Of a stretch of DNA of 64,000 nucleotides, positions 42,218 to 50,821 are shown piece after piece. The position numbers and the translations under genes are program-made. This stretch comes from Sphingobium sp. SYK-6 (GTDB lineage Bacteria; Pseudomonadota; Alphaproteobacteria; Sphingomonadales; Sphingomonadaceae). Each line of letters begins with the position of its first letter. The stretch's first letter is position 1. The stretch covers positions 1-64,000 of the forward strand of contig NC_015976.1 in NCBI RefSeq assembly GCF_000283515.1, in the 5' to 3' direction. The notes under the pieces are model-generated. The model was not told the DNA's origin, ran no database searches, and saw nothing but the letters and a program-made list of their open reading frames with translations.

Positions 42218-43738
42218 TCAGGCGTTCGCCGGGTCCTGCAAGGCCTTCTTGCGGAACAAGGTGCGATCGGCATCCTTGAAGGCGAACCGCCAGATCAGCA
42301 GGCTGTAGACGCCCAGCATCGCCGGGATGCCGATCACCAGCTCGATCCACTCGAAGCGCGCGGGCAGCAGCGTGAGGCTCATGCCGGCGATCGCCACGAC
42401 GAGTCCGCAGATCACGAGACTGGCGCGCCAGATGCGGACCCGCTCGTGCAACAGGCGCCCGAGCAGCCACGATTTGGCCAGCGCGCCGCAGGCCAGTGCC
42501 AGTGCCAGCGCCAGCGCCGGCATCGCCGCGATGTAGAGGTCCGGCAGGGCAAGGCGTCTCGCGGCCAGGATCAGGAGGACGGTCAGCCCGGCCTGCAAGG
42601 CGATCGCGAGCACGGAGATGGTGAGATTGCGCATGCGGGCGAGATAGACCAGCGCCGCTTCGCTCACGACCGCGGGTGCGGCCAGCACCTCGGCTGCCAG
42701 CAGGCAGGCGAGCGCAATCGCGCCGCCCACGAACGTCGGGCCCACCAGTCCCATCACCGCTTCGCCGGGAATGCCCAGCGCCAGTGCCACGCCCAGCTGC
42801 GCCGCGACGATCCAGAAGCCGACCTGACTGACCTGCCGGGCAATCGCCGCATGATTGCCCAGCCGGATGTTGCGCGTGATCACCGGGCCCAGAATCGGCT
42901 CGAAGCTCGTCTTGAGCTTCTGGGGCAGGGACGCGACCTGCTGCGCCACATAATAGATGCCCACGACATAAGGCGTGGCGAACAGGCCCAGAATCGCCAG
43001 ATCGAGCCTGCGGCTCCCCCATTCTATGGCATCGGCCGCGGCCAGCGGCAGGTTGCGGATCGCGAGATGCCAGAGCCGTCCCGGATGGGGCCGCCACTCG
43101 CGCGGCAGGCCGTAATGGCGCAGCAGCGGCCAGAGCGATGTCGCGAAGGCCGCGAGCATGGCGAGGACATAGGCCAGGATCAGTCCGTCCCGGGCCGAGT
43201 AGAAATAGAAACCCAGCGACGCGATGCTGATCGTCCAGGGCTCCACGATGGACCGGGCCCGGACGGATGCTGCGATATTGAACTGATAGGCGCAGCCCGC
43301 CAGCGCGATATCCGTCATCGCAATGGCGATCACGATGAGCGGCAGCAGCCGGTCCAGCCCGTTCAGTCCGCTGTTGGGGAACATCGCTTCCGGAAAGATC
43401 AGGAGCAGCCCCGCCGTCGCGCAACTGCCGATGAGGCACAGCAGGAGCGCGTCCGCGACCACATGCGACTGGGGCCGCGCATCCTTCGCCAGTTGCTCGG
43501 CGAGCCCGCGCTTGAGGCCAAAGGTCGCCAACTGCGCGGCGAACTCGATGACGAGCACCGCATAAGCGAAGCGGCCCAGCACGGACGCGCCGTAGAGCCG
43601 GCCGGCAATGAACAGGAACGGCACGCGCGCCGCGAGGCGCAGCACGAAGCCGAACACATTGGCCCGCCCGCCCTTGGCGAGCGCCGCGATGTCGTCCCCC
43701 TCGGTCCGTTCGACCGGATCCCCCGCCTTCTGGCTCAT
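42218..43738 (-). CDS. Polysaccharide/oligosaccharide flippase (Wzx-like, MOP superfamily)
   Basis: A 506-aa polytopic protein with about 12-14 TM segments and the RfbX/Wzx layout: KGGRANVFGFVLRLAARVPFLFIAGRLYGASVLGRFAYAVLVIEFAAQLATFGLKRGLA at the N-terminus, and ATPYVVGIYYVAQQVASLPQKLKTSFEPILGPVITR in the middle. The start ATG 43738 (MSQKAGDPVE) is preferred over the open extension upstream. No glycan biosynthesis genes are adjacent, so the cargo is unknown. Confidence 0.8.
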   Translation of the reverse strand: MSQKAGDPVERTEGDDIAALAKGGRANVFGFVLRLAARVPFLFIAGRLYGASVLGRFAYAVLVIEFAAQLATFGLKRGLAEQLAKDARPQSHVVADALLLCLIGSCATAGLLLIFPEAMFPNSGLNGLDRLLPLIVIAIAMTDIALAGCAYQFNIAASVRARSIVEPWTISIASLGFYFYSARDGLILAYVLAMLAAFATSLWPLLRHYGLPREWRPHPGRLWHLAIRNLPLAAADAIEWGSRRLDLAILGLFATPYVVGIYYVAQQVASLPQKLKTSFEPILGPVITRNIRLGNHAAIARQVSQVGFWIVAAQLGVALALGIPGEAVMGLVGPTFVGGAIALACLLAAEVLAAPAVVSEAALVYLARMRNLTISVLAIALQAGLTVLLILAARRLALPDLYIAAMPALALALALACGALAKSWLLGRLLHERVRIWRASLVICGLVVAIAGMSLTLLPARFEWIELVIGIPAMLGVYSLLIWRFAFKDADRTLFRKKALQDPANA

Positions 43739-43824
43739 GAAAGGCGCTCCCCGACGCCATCCGCAGACGCGCGCATGGCTTTCATAAGGGGAACTCGGCA
43801 CTGACGCAAAGTCTCCGCCTCCCC

Positions 43825-44811
43825 TTATTCCGCGCGCAAGGGGCGTGAGAGAAGCGTGCGGATGGCATCGTCCACGTCGAGCGTGCCGGCGATCAGGGCG
43901 CAAACCGCTGCCGTGATCGGCATGTCGATGCCGCGAAGCCGGGCGGCCTCGAGCAGCACCGGCGCCGTGAACGCCCCTTCCGCCACCGTGCGGCGATCCG
44001 CCAGCAAGTCATGGGCCTTGCGCCCCTCGCCCAGTTCCTTCCCGAGCGTATAGTTTCGCGAGCTCGTCGAGGAGCAGGTGAGCACGAGATCGCCGAGACC
44101 GGAAAGCCCCGCAAGCGTCTCCAGTCGCGCGCCACACGCGAGCCCGAAGCGCGTCATTTCCGCAAAACCACGCGCGATCAGCGCGGCGCGGGCATTCTGT
44201 CCGAGCGCCGCTCCCTCCACCACGCCGCAGGCGATGGCGAGCACATTCTTGACCGCGCCGCCGATCTCGGCCCCCGCCACATCGTCGGTCACATAGGGGC
44301 GGAACGCCGGCTGGGCGATCCACTCCGCCAGCGTCCGGGCCAGCGCTTCGTCTTCCGCGGCGAGCGTGACGGCCGTCGGCAGGCCCGCCGCAACTTCATG
44401 CGCGAAGGTCGGGCCGGACAGCACGGCGACCGGGGAGCCGGGCATGGCCTCGCGCGCGACCTCGTGCATGAACTTGCGCGAATGCGCCTCAATACCCTTG
44501 GCGCACAGGATGAGCGGCTGCCCATGCGGCGCGAAACCGGCGAGGACCGCGCGCATATGCTGGGCGGGCGTCACCACCAGCAATGCCGCCGCGCCGTGCA
44601 GCGCGGCAGGATCGTCCGTCGCCCGGACGAGCGCCGACAGGGGACGGCCCGGCAGATAGACCGGATTTTCATGCAGCGCGTTGATCGACTCCACCACCGA
44701 TCGGTTGCGTGCCCAGAGCGTGACCGGGCGGCCGCCCGCGGCCAGCACCTGCGCAAGCGCCGTGCCCCAGGCCCCGCCGCCGATCACCCCGATGGGTGCC
44801 TCCATGCTCAT
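43825..44811 (-). CDS. gpsA: NAD(P)-dependent glycerol-3-phosphate dehydrogenase
   Basis: Makes sn-glycerol-3-phosphate for phospholipid synthesis. The dinucleotide-binding [18 protein letters not shown], the LCAKGIE strand, [20 protein letters not shown], and the catalytic [16 protein letters not shown] are present, with [23 protein letters not shown]. It is 328 aa from ATG 44811, which overlaps the tsaD stop (ATGA). Confidence 0.95.
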   Translation of the reverse strand: MSMEAPIGVIGGGAWGTALAQVLAAGGRPVTLWARNRSVVESINALHENPVYLPGRPLSALVRATDDPAALHGAAALLVVTPAQHMRAVLAGFAPHGQPLILCAKGIEAHSRKFMHEVAREAMPGSPVAVLSGPTFAHEVAAGLPTAVTLAAEDEALARTLAEWIAQPAFRPYVTDDVAGAEIGGAVKNVLAIACGVVEGAALGQNARAALIARGFAEMTRFGLACGARLETLAGLSGLGDLVLTCSSTSSRNYTLGKELGEGRKAHDLLADRRTVAEGAFTAPVLLEAARLRGIDMPITAAVCALIAGTLDVDDAIRTLLSRPLRAE

Positions 44812-45842
44812 GCTTTCACTCCGGCCCCGCGCACGGCTTCCGCCGCCGGATCCAGTGGCCAGCGGGGGCGGGCAGGGAAGGACAGCGGATCGTTCGCACC
44901 TTGGGCGAACCGTTCGGCGCCGGCCCATGCGATCATCGCGGCATTGTCCGTGCAGAGCCAGAGGGGCGGCGCCACGAAGGGCAGGCCATGCTCGTTCGCC
45001 AGCTGCTCCAGTCCGCTGCGCACGGCCCGGTTCGCCGCCACGCCGCCGGCGACGACCAGCGCGGTGGGCGCATCCGCGACCGCCAGCGCGCGCCGGGTCC
45101 GGTCCACGAGGCAGTCGACGACAGCTTTCTGGAAACTCGCGGCAATGTCCGTATCACGCCATTGCCCGCTCTGCACCGCGCGCATCACGGCGCTCTTGAG
45201 CCCCGCGAAGGAGAAATGCGGCTCGGCGGTGCCCACCAGCGGGCGCGGGAGTGGGACGGTCGCGGCATCGCCCTGCGCGGCGAGTGCTTCCACTTTCGGT
45301 CCCCCCGGCATGCCGAGCCCGAGCAGCTTGGCGGTCTTGTCGAAAGCTTCTCCCGCGGCATCGTCGATGGTCGTCGCGCGCCGGCGGTAATCGCCCACGC
45401 CGCGCACTTCGAGAAGCTGGCAGTGCCCGCCCGAAACGAGAAGGAGGAGATAGGGAAAGCGCAAGGCGGGGTCGGCGAGGCGGGGCGAAAGGGCATGGCC
45501 TTCCAGATGATTGACCGCGATCAGTGGCTTGCCGGCGGCGTGGGCAAGTGCCTTTCCGGTCACCAGCCCGACCATGACGCCGCCGATGAGGCCGGGGCCG
45601 GCGGTGGCCGCAATGGCATCGACATCGGCAAGGCTCATCCTGGCATCAGCCAGCGCCGCCTCGACGAGCGGGATCAGTGCCTCGACATGCGCGCGCGCAG
45701 CGATTTCCGGCACCACGCCGCCATAAGGACGGTGCGCGGCTTCCTGCCCCGCAAGGCGGTGCGCGATGATCGTCCTGTCGTCGGCCACCAGCGCCGCCGC
45801 CGTCTCGTCGCAGCTCGATTCCAGGCCAAGGATGATGGGCAT
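44808..45842 (-). CDS. tsaD: tRNA N6-threonylcarbamoyladenosine synthase subunit TsaD
   Basis: Transfers the threonylcarbamoyl group to A37 of ANN-reading tRNAs. [33 protein letters not shown], the metal-binding [18 protein letters not shown] and [16 protein letters not shown] are present. It is 344 aa from ATG 45842. It forms an operon with gpsA and is divergent from hemC, with a hairpin repeat element in between. Confidence 0.96.
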   Translation of the reverse strand: MPIILGLESSCDETAAALVADDRTIIAHRLAGQEAAHRPYGGVVPEIAARAHVEALIPLVEAALADARMSLADVDAIAATAGPGLIGGVMVGLVTGKALAHAAGKPLIAVNHLEGHALSPRLADPALRFPYLLLLVSGGHCQLLEVRGVGDYRRRATTIDDAAGEAFDKTAKLLGLGMPGGPKVEALAAQGDAATVPLPRPLVGTAEPHFSFAGLKSAVMRAVQSGQWRDTDIAASFQKAVVDCLVDRTRRALAVADAPTALVVAGGVAANRAVRSGLEQLANEHGLPFVAPPLWLCTDNAAMIAWAGAERFAQGANDPLSFPARPRWPLDPAAEAVRGAGVKA

Positions 45843-46012
45843 GTATTTTCCTGTAGAGCCCCGAACGGCGAGAGCAACCCACACGGTCTGAATTGAACGC
45901 TTGCGTGTCCCGGAACCAACATGGGTGCGGGGCGCCCGCATTTCCATCGGGGGACGGGCGGCGCCATCCTGCACGGCATCGAAAAGCGGCTCTCCCCGTT
46001 CCGGCGAATGGT

Positions 46013-46160
46013 CTAGGGCTGATCGACGTTCAGATGATGGCGTGACGAAAATGGTGGTTTTCCGGGACCCGGCGCGCAGCGTACTCAAGGTACGTGAGCA
46101 CCGGAAGCCCGGGAAAGCGCCATTTGCAGGCCGCTAGCGCTGAATGGCGATTAGCCCTAG
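46013..46160 (+). repeat. 148-bp palindromic dispersed repeat, copy 1
   Basis: Ends are an imperfect 21-bp inverted repeat: CTAGGGCTGATCGACGTTCAG at the left and the complement of CTAGGGCTAATCGCCATTCAG at the right. Internal segments also pair (GGTGGTTTTCCGGG with CCCGGGAAAGCGCC; GTAC-TCAAG-GTAC near the centre), so the whole element can fold into one long hairpin. A copy about 93% identical lies at 52738-52884. It sits between divergent tsaD and hemC and ends 12 nt before the hemC ATG. Confidence 0.9.
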
Positions 46161-46172
46161 AGGGTCGCAGCT

Positions 46173-47114
46173 ATGACCAGCCTCTTCCCCGATCCCGACC
46201 GGCCCTTCCGCCTTGGTACGCGCGGCTCGCCCCTGGCGCTCGCCCAGGCGGAGCTGACCATCGCGGCCCTGATCGCCGCGCATGGCTGGCCGCGCGAAGC
46301 AATCCGCATCGTGACGGTCTCCACCAGCGGCGACCGCATTCAGGACAGGCCGCTCGCCGAGCTTGGCGGCAAGGCGCTGTGGACGAAGGAGCTGGATCGC
46401 GCCTTGCTGGAAGGCGAGATCGATTGCGCCGTGCACTCGATGAAGGATGTGGAGACGATCCGGCCGGAGACGATCGCCATCGCCGCCATGCTGCCGCGGG
46501 CAGCCACGCAGGATCGCCTCATCGGCGCCCCGTCCATCGCGGCGATCCCCGAGGGTGCGGTGATCGGCACGAGCTCGCCACGCCGGGCGGCGCAGATGAA
46601 GGCGTTGCGGCCGGATCTCCGCACGAGCCTGCTGCGCGGCAATGTGGCGACGCGCCTTGCCCGGGTGGACAGTGGCGACATCGATGCCACGCTGCTTGCC
46701 GCGGCGGGGCTCGACCGGCTCGGCCTTGGCGACGTGGGGACGACGATTCCGCCGGAAACGCTCCTGCCGGCTGTGGCGCAAGGCGCGGTCGGCATTGAAT
46801 GCCGGGCGGACGATGCCGTGGCCCGCGGCCTGCTTCAGGCGATCGGCGATGCGGCCACCGAGGCCTGCGTGCGTGCCGAGCGCGCGCTGCTGCTGGCGCT
46901 CGGCGGAAGCTGCCACAGCCCCATCGCGGCACTCGCGCAACTCGACGGCGGCAGGATCCGCCTGCGCGCGCAGATTCTGAGCGAGGACGGCTCCGAACAG
47001 GTGAGCCGCGAGACGATGCTGCCGGCGAACGCTCCGGAGGCCGGTGCCATGGCGCTCGGCAAGGAACTGCTCGACGAAGCCAGCCCCGCGCTGCGGGCGC
47101 TCTTCCATCCATGA
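46173..47114 (+). CDS. hemC: Porphobilinogen deaminase (hydroxymethylbilane synthase)
   Basis: Polymerises four porphobilinogens to hydroxymethylbilane in haem synthesis. RLGTRGSPLALAQ, CAVHSMKDVE, IGTSSPRRAAQ and RGNVATRLARVDSGDIDATLLAAAGL are present. The dipyrromethane cofactor attaches to C247 in LGGSCHSP. It is 313 aa. Its leader contains the end of the palindromic repeat; AGGG just after that repeat may serve as ribosome-binding site. The stop overlaps hemD (ATGA). Confidence 0.96.
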   Translation: MTSLFPDPDRPFRLGTRGSPLALAQAELTIAALIAAHGWPREAIRIVTVSTSGDRIQDRPLAELGGKALWTKELDRALLEGEIDCAVHSMKDVETIRPETIAIAAMLPRAATQDRLIGAPSIAAIPEGAVIGTSSPRRAAQMKALRPDLRTSLLRGNVATRLARVDSGDIDATLLAAAGLDRLGLGDVGTTIPPETLLPAVAQGAVGIECRADDAVARGLLQAIGDAATEACVRAERALLLALGGSCHSPIAALAQLDGGRIRLRAQILSEDGSEQVSRETMLPANAPEAGAMALGKELLDEASPALRALFHP

Positions 47115-47794
47115 AGCGCCCGCTCGTGCTGTTGCGCCCGCAGCCGGGCAACGATGCCTCGGCCAAACGCGCGCGGGCGCTTGGCATGGACGTCATACAG
47201 ATCCCCCTGTTCGAGATTGCGCCCACGCCGGCCACCGCGTTGCCGGACGGGCCTTTCGACGCGCTGCTGGTCACCAGCATCAATGGCGCGCGTCATGGGG
47301 AGGCCGTGCTGCGCCAGTTCGCGGACCTGCCCGTCTTCACTGTCGGTGACGCGAGCGCGCAGGCCGTGCGGGACGCGGGCGGGCAGATCGTCATCACGGG
47401 CCAGGGCGATGCCGCCTCGACAATCCCTCTCATCCGGGCGGCGGGGCATGGCCGGGTTCTGCATCTGTGCGGGGACCATGTCCGGCCGTTCGATGCGATG
47501 GGGATCGATGTCGTCCGCCATGTCGTCTATTGCAGCGAGGCACGCGACATGCGCCCCTTCGCGAAGCTGCTCGCGACGTTGCCGCCCAGCGTGATCGCCG
47601 TGCATTCGCCGCGCGCGGGACGGCGGCTCAATGCCCTGATGCCGCCGCCCTGCCGCAACCATGTCCTGCTCGCCATCAGCGAGGCGGCGGCGAAGGACAG
47701 CGGCGGGGGCTGGCGACAGGTCCATGTCAGCCCGGCTCCGGACGATACGGCCTTGCTGCGCCTCGCAACCTCGCTATGTATGGGCACTTCTTGA
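47111..47794 (+). CDS. hemD: Uroporphyrinogen-III synthase
   Basis: Cyclises hydroxymethylbilane with ring-D inversion. A 227-aa protein with the loose HemD pattern: KRPLVLLRPQPGNDASAKRARALGMDVIQIPLFEI, DALLVTSINGARHG, VFTVGDASAQAVRDAG, VLHLCGDHVRP and VIAVHSPRAGRRL. The family is poorly conserved, but coupling to hemC by a 4-nt overlap makes the call firm. Confidence 0.9.
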   Translation: MKRPLVLLRPQPGNDASAKRARALGMDVIQIPLFEIAPTPATALPDGPFDALLVTSINGARHGEAVLRQFADLPVFTVGDASAQAVRDAGGQIVITGQGDAASTIPLIRAAGHGRVLHLCGDHVRPFDAMGIDVVRHVVYCSEARDMRPFAKLLATLPPSVIAVHSPRAGRRLNALMPPPCRNHVLLAISEAAAKDSGGGWRQVHVSPAPDDTALLRLATSLCMGTS

Positions 47795-47811
47795 GCGATC
47801 TGGCAGGACGC

Positions 47812-48768
47812 ATGGCAAGCAATCCACCGGACGGCAGCGGCAACATCCCAAGCGCAGAGCCGCGGAAACCTGGCCGGACCCGGCTGGTCATCGCACTGAC
47901 GTTGCTGGCATTTGTCGGCGGGCTGGCAGCCATGGCCTGGGTGATGGTGCATTGGCGTGGCGGTCTGGGCTTTGGCGATGAGGCGAGCGGCCCGCCCGCT
48001 GCTGCCGCGCCAGGCGCCGCGCAGACCGGCGTTGCACCCAGCGACCCGGCGATCGACATCACCGCCGCCATGCGCGCCATCCGTTCACCGCGCGAAGTGC
48101 TCACGGCCGATCAGCAAAGCGCGCGCGTCCTGGATCTGGATCAGCGGCTGGCGCGAATCACGATCGCGGCGCAGGCTGCGTCCGGCTATGCAAATCGGGC
48201 CGAAGCGATGATGGTCGCTTTTGCGGCCCGACGCGCGCTCGATGCGGGCAAGCCTTTGGGCTATGTGGAGGGCCAGTTGCGTCTGCTCTTCGGGGATGCC
48301 CAGCCCCGGGCGGTGGCGACGATCGTGAATGCCGCCGAGGAGCCGGTCACGCTGCCGGCATTGCGGGCCGGCCTCGAGGCGATCGGGGGTGCTGTCGAAC
48401 GCGGCAGTCCCGGCGAGAGCTGGTGGGCGGTCACGATGCGTGAGCTCCGCGGGCTTGCCGTCATCCGTCATGCGGAAGACCCGTCCCCTCAGCCCCGGCA
48501 GCGGATCGAGAGGGCCCGCCTCAATGTCGAATCCGGCCAGATGGAGGCCGCGATCATGGAAATCGAGGCGCTGCCCGCTCAGCCGGAGATGGCGCGATGG
48601 CTGGAGCAGGCTCGCCGCTACAATGAAGCGCATCGCGCGCTCGACGTGATCGAGGCCGCTGCCATTCTCGAGCCACGCGCCGCTCCCATGGTCGCGCCGA
48701 CCTCGCAACCGCCCGCCCAGACGCCCGCGCCTTCCGCTACACCGGCGCCGACGCAGTCGCCGGGCTGA
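47812..48768 (+). CDS. Inner-membrane protein at the hemCD locus (HemX/mitofilin-like position)
   Basis: A 318-aa protein with one TM segment (RLVIALTLLAFVGGLAAMAWVMVHW, about residues 25-48), an Ala/Pro linker, and a mostly helical periplasmic part (DQRLARITIAAQAASGYANRAEAMMVAFAARRALDAGKPLGYVEGQL). The C-terminal tail is Pro/Ala/Thr-rich. Similar single-TM proteins follow hemD in many alphaproteobacteria and are grouped with mitofilin-related COG4223; I cannot show this by motif. ATG 47812 has AGGA close by; TTG 47791, overlapping hemD, is possible. Confidence 0.6.
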   Translation: MASNPPDGSGNIPSAEPRKPGRTRLVIALTLLAFVGGLAAMAWVMVHWRGGLGFGDEASGPPAAAAPGAAQTGVAPSDPAIDITAAMRAIRSPREVLTADQQSARVLDLDQRLARITIAAQAASGYANRAEAMMVAFAARRALDAGKPLGYVEGQLRLLFGDAQPRAVATIVNAAEEPVTLPALRAGLEAIGGAVERGSPGESWWAVTMRELRGLAVIRHAEDPSPQPRQRIERARLNVESGQMEAAIMEIEALPAQPEMARWLEQARRYNEAHRALDVIEAAAILEPRAAPMVAPTSQPPAQTPAPSATPAPTQSPG

Positions 48769-48783
48769 TCGGGCGGCAAAGGG

Positions 48784-49179
48784 TCAGGCGAGGAAGATCG
48801 CGGCGAGATCGGCCGGAACGCGCATGAGCCGGCCGGACGCCAGATCGATCATCGCCCAGGTCGTGCGGGCCGCCACGCGAAGCTTCCCGTCCGCGCCAAA
48901 GAACTCCGTCACCCTGTCAAAACGCGCGCCGCGGGGCGGGCCGTCGATTTGCGTGACGGCTTCGACTGTTCCGCCCTGCCGCACATTGCCGCGATAATCG
49001 ATCTCGTGCCGGGTCACGACCCAAGCGACGCGCTGCTGCACGTCCATCGGCGCCAGGGCCTCCCAGTGGTGTGTCGCGACAATCTCCATCCACCGGACCC
49101 AGACGGCATTGTTGACGTGCCCCATCACATCGATGTCCTCCGGCTGCGCAACGAACGTCATTCTGAAAGCCGTGCTCAT
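48784..49179 (-). CDS. 4-hydroxybenzoyl-CoA thioesterase-like (hotdog) acyl-CoA thioesterase
   Basis: A 131-aa hotdog protein. The 4HBT signature is PEDIDVMGHVNNAVWVRWMEIVATHHWEAL with the catalytic Asp in the DVMGHVNN loop. VVTRHEIDYRGNVRQGG and TTWAMIDLASGRLMRVP complete the fold. ATG 49179 is chosen. It probably hydrolyses short or aromatic acyl-CoAs; exact substrate unknown. It lies convergent to the gene before it and divergent from mutM. Confidence 0.85.
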   Translation of the reverse strand: MSTAFRMTFVAQPEDIDVMGHVNNAVWVRWMEIVATHHWEALAPMDVQQRVAWVVTRHEIDYRGNVRQGGTVEAVTQIDGPPRGARFDRVTEFFGADGKLRVAARTTWAMIDLASGRLMRVPADLAAIFLA

Positions 49180-49286
49180 GGTGTATTTCCTAAAGCCTCC
49201 CGGCCCCCAGACATACACAAAAGGAGACCGCATGGCTGCGTGACTGTCGCTGGCGCTGCCCCGCTCCGGAGCGTAAGGAAGCGGTC

Positions 49287-50096
49287 ATGCCCGAACTGCC
49301 TGAAGTCGAGACAACGGTTGCCGGCCTGCGGGCCGTGCTCCAGGACGCGGAACTCATCGAGGTCGAAACGCGCCGGGCGGACATGCGGTTTCCCTTCCCG
49401 GAGGATCTGCGCCAGCGGCTCACCGGCGCCCGGGTGACCGCGCTCGGCCGCCGCGCCAAATATGGGCTGATCGATACCGATCGGGGTGACACGATGATCT
49501 TTCATCTCGGCATGTCCGGCCGCTGGCGGATCGATCCGCTGGAGATCGGCAAGCATGACCATCTCCTCCTCGCGACCGCCCGGCACCGGCTGGCCCTGCA
49601 CGATCCTCGCCGGTTCGGCTTCGTCCAGCTCACAGAACGCTCGGCCCTGGCGGCTTTCCCGGCCTTCGTCGCGCTCGGGCCGGAACCGCTCGGCGAGGCC
49701 TTCGATGCCGATTATCTGGCGGCGGCCTTGATGGGCCGCGCAGCGCCGATCAAGGCGATGCTGCTCGATCAGCGGATCGTTGCGGGGCTCGGCAACATCT
49801 ATGTGTGCGAGGCGCTCAACATGGCGGGCATCGCGCCGACCCGGGCGGCCGGGCGCATTGGCAAGGCGCGCCTGGCACGATTGGTCGACGCCATTCGCGA
49901 CGTGCTCCAGGCAGCCATCGCGGCCGGCGGCTCCACCCTGCGCGATTATGCGCGACCGGATGGCGAGCTCGGCTATTTCGCGAAGGACTGGCGCGTCTAT
50001 GGGCGGGAAGGCCTTGCCTGCGTCTGCGGCGGCATCGTGAGACGACGACTCGATTCCGGCCGGTCGACCTTCTATTGTGCGGCTTGCCAGCGATAG
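49287..50096 (+). CDS. mutM: Formamidopyrimidine-DNA glycosylase
   Basis: Removes 8-oxoguanine and formamidopyrimidines (base excision repair). The N-terminal catalytic Pro and Glu are in MPELPEVETTVAGLR. The Lys is in GRRAKYGLI, and GNIYVCEAL is the helix-two-turn-helix. The C-terminal zinc finger is CVCGGIV...FYCAACQR. It is 269 aa. The usual neighbour ubiE is not here. Confidence 0.96.
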   Translation: MPELPEVETTVAGLRAVLQDAELIEVETRRADMRFPFPEDLRQRLTGARVTALGRRAKYGLIDTDRGDTMIFHLGMSGRWRIDPLEIGKHDHLLLATARHRLALHDPRRFGFVQLTERSALAAFPAFVALGPEPLGEAFDADYLAAALMGRAAPIKAMLLDQRIVAGLGNIYVCEALNMAGIAPTRAAGRIGKARLARLVDAIRDVLQAAIAAGGSTLRDYARPDGELGYFAKDWRVYGREGLACVCGGIVRRRLDSGRSTFYCAACQR

Positions 50097-50149
50097 GCCG
50101 GCTACGGCAGATCGACGAAACGGAAACGGGGCAGGGAGAGGGAACAGCC

Positions 50150-50776
50150 ATGATGAGATGGCCTGCAACAGCGCGGCTGGCCGCAATGCTGGTGGCGCTC
50201 GTCGCCCTGTCCGGCCTGTGGATACAGTTCACCGTCTCGCTCGCGAAGACAGGGTCGCCGCAGGCGGCTTTGTGGACCATGGCGGGCTTCTTCACGATCA
50301 TCGGAAACAGCATCGCGGCGCTGCTCTTCCTGGCCGTGGCGCTGCGAGGCGCCAGCGCGGCGCGGCCGGGCGCGCTTGGCGGCATCACGCTGATCACTGG
50401 CCTGATCGGCGTCGTCTACACCCTGATGCTGCGCCGCACGGAGCATCTGGTCGGTGCGGGGCAGCTGGCGAATGCGCTCCTGCATTATGTGATGCCGCTG
50501 CTTGTCGCGGCTTACTGGCTGGCCTTTGCGCCCAAGGGAAAGCTCAACCGGATGCATCCGCTGGTCTGGATGATCATCCCTCTGGCTTATTTCCCTTATG
50601 CGCTCGTTCGGGCGACAAGCGATGGGCGCTATGCCTATCCGTTCATCGACGTGACCAGCCTCGGCTGGCCGCATGTCATCGTGAACGCGCTCGTCATCGC
50701 GGTCGCCTATCTGCTGGCCGGTCTCCTGCTCGTCTGGCTGGACCGGATGATGGCCCCTCGGCCACCATCCGCCTGA
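50150..50776 (+). CDS. Pr6Pr/FAR-17a-like integral membrane protein
   Basis: A 208-aa protein with six predicted TM segments (ARLAAMLVALVALSGLWIQF, MAGFFTIIGNSIAALLFLAV, LGGITLITGLIGVVYTLML, LLHYVMPLLVAAYWLAF, HPLVWMIIPLAYFPYALV, HVIVNALVIAVAYLLAGLLLVW). The motif FFTIIGNS and the YVMPLL/YPFIDV segments fit the Pr6Pr family. No function is known for bacterial members. GAGAGGGA lies about 8 nt before the ATG. It is 53 nt after mutM. Confidence 0.75.
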   Translation: MMRWPATARLAAMLVALVALSGLWIQFTVSLAKTGSPQAALWTMAGFFTIIGNSIAALLFLAVALRGASAARPGALGGITLITGLIGVVYTLMLRRTEHLVGAGQLANALLHYVMPLLVAAYWLAFAPKGKLNRMHPLVWMIIPLAYFPYALVRATSDGRYAYPFIDVTSLGWPHVIVNALVIAVAYLLAGLLLVWLDRMMAPRPPSA

Positions 50777-50821
50777 CGGTCTCTCGCGGGTTTTGCGCGG
50801 CCGGGCATTCCCGGCGACCGA